Part shown: positions 5,256-6,851 of the stretch, in pieces
Layout of the letters: each line of letters starts with the position of its first letter
Numbering within the stretch: the first letter of the stretch is position 1
Assembly: GCA_036375275.1 (NCBI GenBank)
Contig: DASUSF010000215.1
Span: 1-6,851 of the forward strand
Source: DASUSF01 sp036375275
GTDB lineage: Bacteria; Pseudomonadota; Alphaproteobacteria; Geminicoccales; Geminicoccaceae
DNA length: 6,851 nucleotides
Direction: 5' to 3'
The notes under the pieces: generated by a model
The model's input: only the letters and a program-made list of their open reading frames with translations
The model's database searches: none
Told to the model about the DNA's origin: nothing
Position numbers and translations under genes: made by a program

Positions 5256-6170
5256 GCAATCAGCATTCGGGAGATCGGTCCGGGGTTCGTCGGCGAGGTG
5301 TCGGGGGTCGATCTCAGGCGACCGCTGGCGCGCGGGGAGGTCGCGGCGATCGAGGCCGGAATGGACCGGTACGCCGTTCTCGTGTTCCACGACCAGCCGC
5401 TGAACGACGAGCAGCAGGTCGCGTTCAGCCGGAACTTCGGCGAGATCGAGCACGCGGTCGGCAGCAACGTCACGGCGGCCAAGGAGCGGCGGCTCGGGAC
5501 GGAGCTCGCCGACGTGTCCAACCTGGACCAGACCGGCCGGCCGCTCGCGCGCGACGACCGGCGCCGGATGTTCAACCTCGGCAACCGGCTCTGGCACTCG
5601 GATAGCTCGTTCCGCGCAGTGCCGGCGAAGTACTCGCTGCTCTCCGGGCGCGAGGTGCCGGCGGCCGGTGGCAACACCGAGTTCGCCGACATGCGCGCCG
5701 CCTACGACGCCCTCGACGCCGGGACCAAGGCCGAGATCGAAGACCTGATCTCTGAGCACTCGCTGATGTACTCGCGCGGCCTGCTCGGCTTCTCGGACTT
5801 CACCGAGGAGGAGAGAGCGACCTTCAAGCCGGTCCGCCAGCGGCTGGTGCGCACCCACCCGGTCACCGGGCGAAAGTCGCTCTACCTGAGTTCGCACATC
5901 GGCGGCATAGTCGGCTGGCCGGTGCCGGAGGCGCGCGCCTTCATCCGCGACCTGACCGAGCACGCGACCCGGCCCGAGTTCGTCCACGTCCACGAATGGC
6001 GCCAGCACGACCTCGTGATGTGGGACAACCGCCAGACCATGCACCGGGTGCGCCGCTTCCGGGAGACGGAGGAGGTCCGGGACATGCGGCGGACGACGAT
6101 CATGGGCGACGGCCCGACCGTCGCTCAGGACGTTCCGTCGGGCGCCGGCCGGACCGCCGCGGCCGGGTGA
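5253..6170 (+). CDS. TauD/TfdA family Fe(II)/2-oxoglutarate dioxygenase, TfdA-like
   Basis: This 305-residue cytoplasmic enzyme uses Fe(II), oxygen and 2-oxoglutarate to hydroxylate its substrate, releasing succinate and CO2. The iron triad is H115 and D117 (LWHSDSSF) plus H264 (MWDNRQTMHR). R276 is at the expected 2-oxoglutarate arginine position, and R280 aligns with the arginine that binds the substrate's acidic group in TauD. T142 of GGNTEF also fits the cofactor pocket. Compared from memory with 2,4-D dioxygenase TfdA, shared stretches include YAVLVF (40-45), AKYSLLS (125-131), TEFADMRAAYDAL (142-154) and LVMWDNR (254-260). It is closer to TfdA than to taurine dioxygenase. The C-terminus is about 15 residues longer than TfdA. 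The gene is 145 bp after the cyclase gene, with a palindrome between. Likely substrates are aryloxyalkanoates or other acids with an ether or similar group; the natural one is unknown. Confidence 0.92.
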   Translation: MAISIREIGPGFVGEVSGVDLRRPLARGEVAAIEAGMDRYAVLVFHDQPLNDEQQVAFSRNFGEIEHAVGSNVTAAKERRLGTELADVSNLDQTGRPLARDDRRRMFNLGNRLWHSDSSFRAVPAKYSLLSGREVPAAGGNTEFADMRAAYDALDAGTKAEIEDLISEHSLMYSRGLLGFSDFTEEERATFKPVRQRLVRTHPVTGRKSLYLSSHIGGIVGWPVPEARAFIRDLTEHATRPEFVHVHEWRQHDLVMWDNRQTMHRVRRFRETEEVRDMRRTTIMGDGPTVAQDVPSGAGRTAAAG

Positions 6171-6517
6171 GGTCGGGCGCGGAGGGGCGTCAGGTAGGCG
6201 AAGCCGACCACGGACGCTCGCCAGCGGGACCAGGTTTCCCTCGTTGTCGAACGGCTCGTCGGCGTCCGCGAGGACCTGGTCGCGGAGCAGGAGATCGATG
6301 CCGCCGCTCAGCGACCAGCTGCCGGAGTCGGACGGCATGAAGGCAAGCGGCATCGACGCGCCCGAGCCGACGGTACCGGGGTCCTACCTCCGGCATTCCG
6401 GCCTTCAGGTGCAACGCGGCGCCTCGGGGGCTGCTCCGCCCGCAGCCGGCCCTTCTGGATCCGGGGCGCTGCCGCTATAGGGAGGCGCAACGAGAACGAG
6501 CGCGGCGGGCAGGGACG
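6171..6517. other. 347-bp intergenic region with possible decayed gene
   Basis: Between the dioxygenase and ABC genes no plus-strand gene is convincing. About half of it (roughly 6213-6383) looks coding-like on the minus strand and is listed separately. TATAGG at 6476-6481 could be a -10 box for the ABC gene, with a poor -35 (TTCTGG, 6453-6458). GGGAGG at 6480-6485 looks like a Shine-Dalgarno but has no start codon at a useful distance. No terminator with a T-run was seen after the dioxygenase gene. Confidence 0.5.
6213..6383 (-). pseudogene. possible remnant of a minus-strand gene, family unknown
   Basis: After an in-frame TAG (6386-6384) the minus strand is open and contains an ATG at 6353. 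From there it encodes about 47 residues with strongly G/C-ending codons and natural-looking protein, for example SDSGSWSLSGGIDLLL (8-23) and DADEPFDNEGNLVPLA (30-45). Past about 6213 this frame turns into proline/arginine-rich shadow of the dioxygenase gene. A neighbouring frame there reads VVGFAYLTPL, as if one base had been gained or lost. Short alternating polar and hydrophobic stretches would suit beta strands, but I do not recognise the family. It looks like the surviving 3' part of a broken gene; chance open reading in GC-rich DNA is the alternative. Confidence 0.3.
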
Positions 6518-6851
6518 ATGGGGCGGCTGACGATCACGGGCCTGCACAAGTTCTACGGCTCGACCCATGCGGTCCGGGGGGTCGATCTGGACATCCCCGA
6601 GGGCGAGTTCGCGGTCCTGGTCGGTCCCTCCGGCTGCGGCAAGAGCACGCTGCTCCGCTCGATCGCTGGGCTCGAGCCGATCGACCGCGGCGCGATCCTC
6701 ATCGACGGCGACGTGGTCAACGACGTGCGCCCGAAGGACCGGAACATCGCGATGGTGTTCCAGAACTACGCGCTCTACCCGTACATGAACGTCTACGAGA
6801 ACATCGCCTTCGGGCTGCGCGCGAGGAAGTTCCCCAAGGACGAGATCGACC
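6518..6851 (+). CDS. ABC importer ATP-binding protein, UgpC/MalK type (partial)
   Basis: The first 111 residues of an ABC transporter ATPase are present; the gene runs off the right edge. The Walker A motif GPSGCGKST is at 36-44, followed by LLRSIAGLEP. VRPKDRNIAMVFQNYALYPY (70-89) contains the Q-loop glutamine (Q82) and is characteristic of the sugar/polyol importer ATPases (UgpC, MalK, MsmX group, family CUT1). The opening LTITGLHKFYGSTHAVRGVD (4-23) includes the A-loop tyrosine. The signature motif, Walker B and the C-terminal regulatory domain would lie beyond the window. The ATG at 6518 has only a short AGGGA (6511-6515) two bases upstream, which is closer than ideal, but no better in-frame start is visible. 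Full-length relatives are about 350-370 residues. It is likely a separate transport system from the TRAP genes. Confidence 0.93.
   Translation, partial: MGRLTITGLHKFYGSTHAVRGVDLDIPEGEFAVLVGPSGCGKSTLLRSIAGLEPIDRGAILIDGDVVNDVRPKDRNIAMVFQNYALYPYMNVYENIAFGLRARKFPKDEID

Noticed and set aside
5173..5403. 76-codon GTG-initiated plus-strand ORF before and inside the dioxygenase gene
   Set aside because: Most of it overlaps the dioxygenase in another frame, and the product is arginine/serine-rich without recognisable features.
4103..5692. 529-codon minus-strand open frame opposite the cyclase and dioxygenase genes
   Set aside because: It shows shadow-type composition and covers two conserved plus-strand enzymes with intact motifs.
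5049..6353. 434-codon minus-strand open frame opposite the dioxygenase gene as one protein
   Set aside because: Only the first ~47 residues, outside the dioxygenase gene, look coding. The remainder is antisense shadow, so just the short end is kept as a possible remnant.

Overview
The window is about 70% GC, with codons ending mostly in G or C. It looks like chromosomal DNA from a high-GC proteobacterium. A TRAP transporter, a Tat-type signal on its binding protein, a TfdA-like dioxygenase and a UgpC/MalK-type ABC ATPase together suggest an alphaproteobacterium of the Rhodospirillales/Hyphomicrobiales kind. That placement is inference from gene content and composition; there is no rRNA or marker gene to test it. 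I see no tRNA, insertion sequence, CRISPR array or integrase.

Layout. At the left edge a minus-strand open frame may be the start of a small gene that continues outside the window; a strong hairpin sits over its possible start. Next is a minus-strand gene for a membrane-anchored SIMPL-domain (DUF541) protein. A 381-bp divergent intergenic region follows. Then come three plus-strand genes for a complete TRAP transporter: small permease (DctQ type), large permease (DctM type, overlapping dctQ by one base) and periplasmic binding protein (DctP type, GTG start behind a strong Shine-Dalgarno). A metal-dependent cyclase-family hydrolase and a TfdA/TauD-family Fe(II)/2-oxoglutarate dioxygenase follow on the same strand, each with a clear Shine-Dalgarno. 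A 347-bp gap holds what looks like a decayed minus-strand coding fragment. The window ends inside a plus-strand ABC importer ATPase gene.

How it may work together. The five central plus-strand genes read as an uptake-and-breakdown cassette. The TRAP system would import an organic anion, the dioxygenase would hydroxylate it (possibly opening an ether or similar bond, as TfdA does) and the cyclase-family enzyme would hydrolyse an amide, ester or lactone. The substrate cannot be read from the sequence. Points worth a second look are an alanine where the related enzyme KynB has a metal-binding glutamate, a perfect 16-bp palindrome just upstream of the dioxygenase, a hairpin between the large permease and binding-protein genes, and the minus-strand remnant before the ABC gene.
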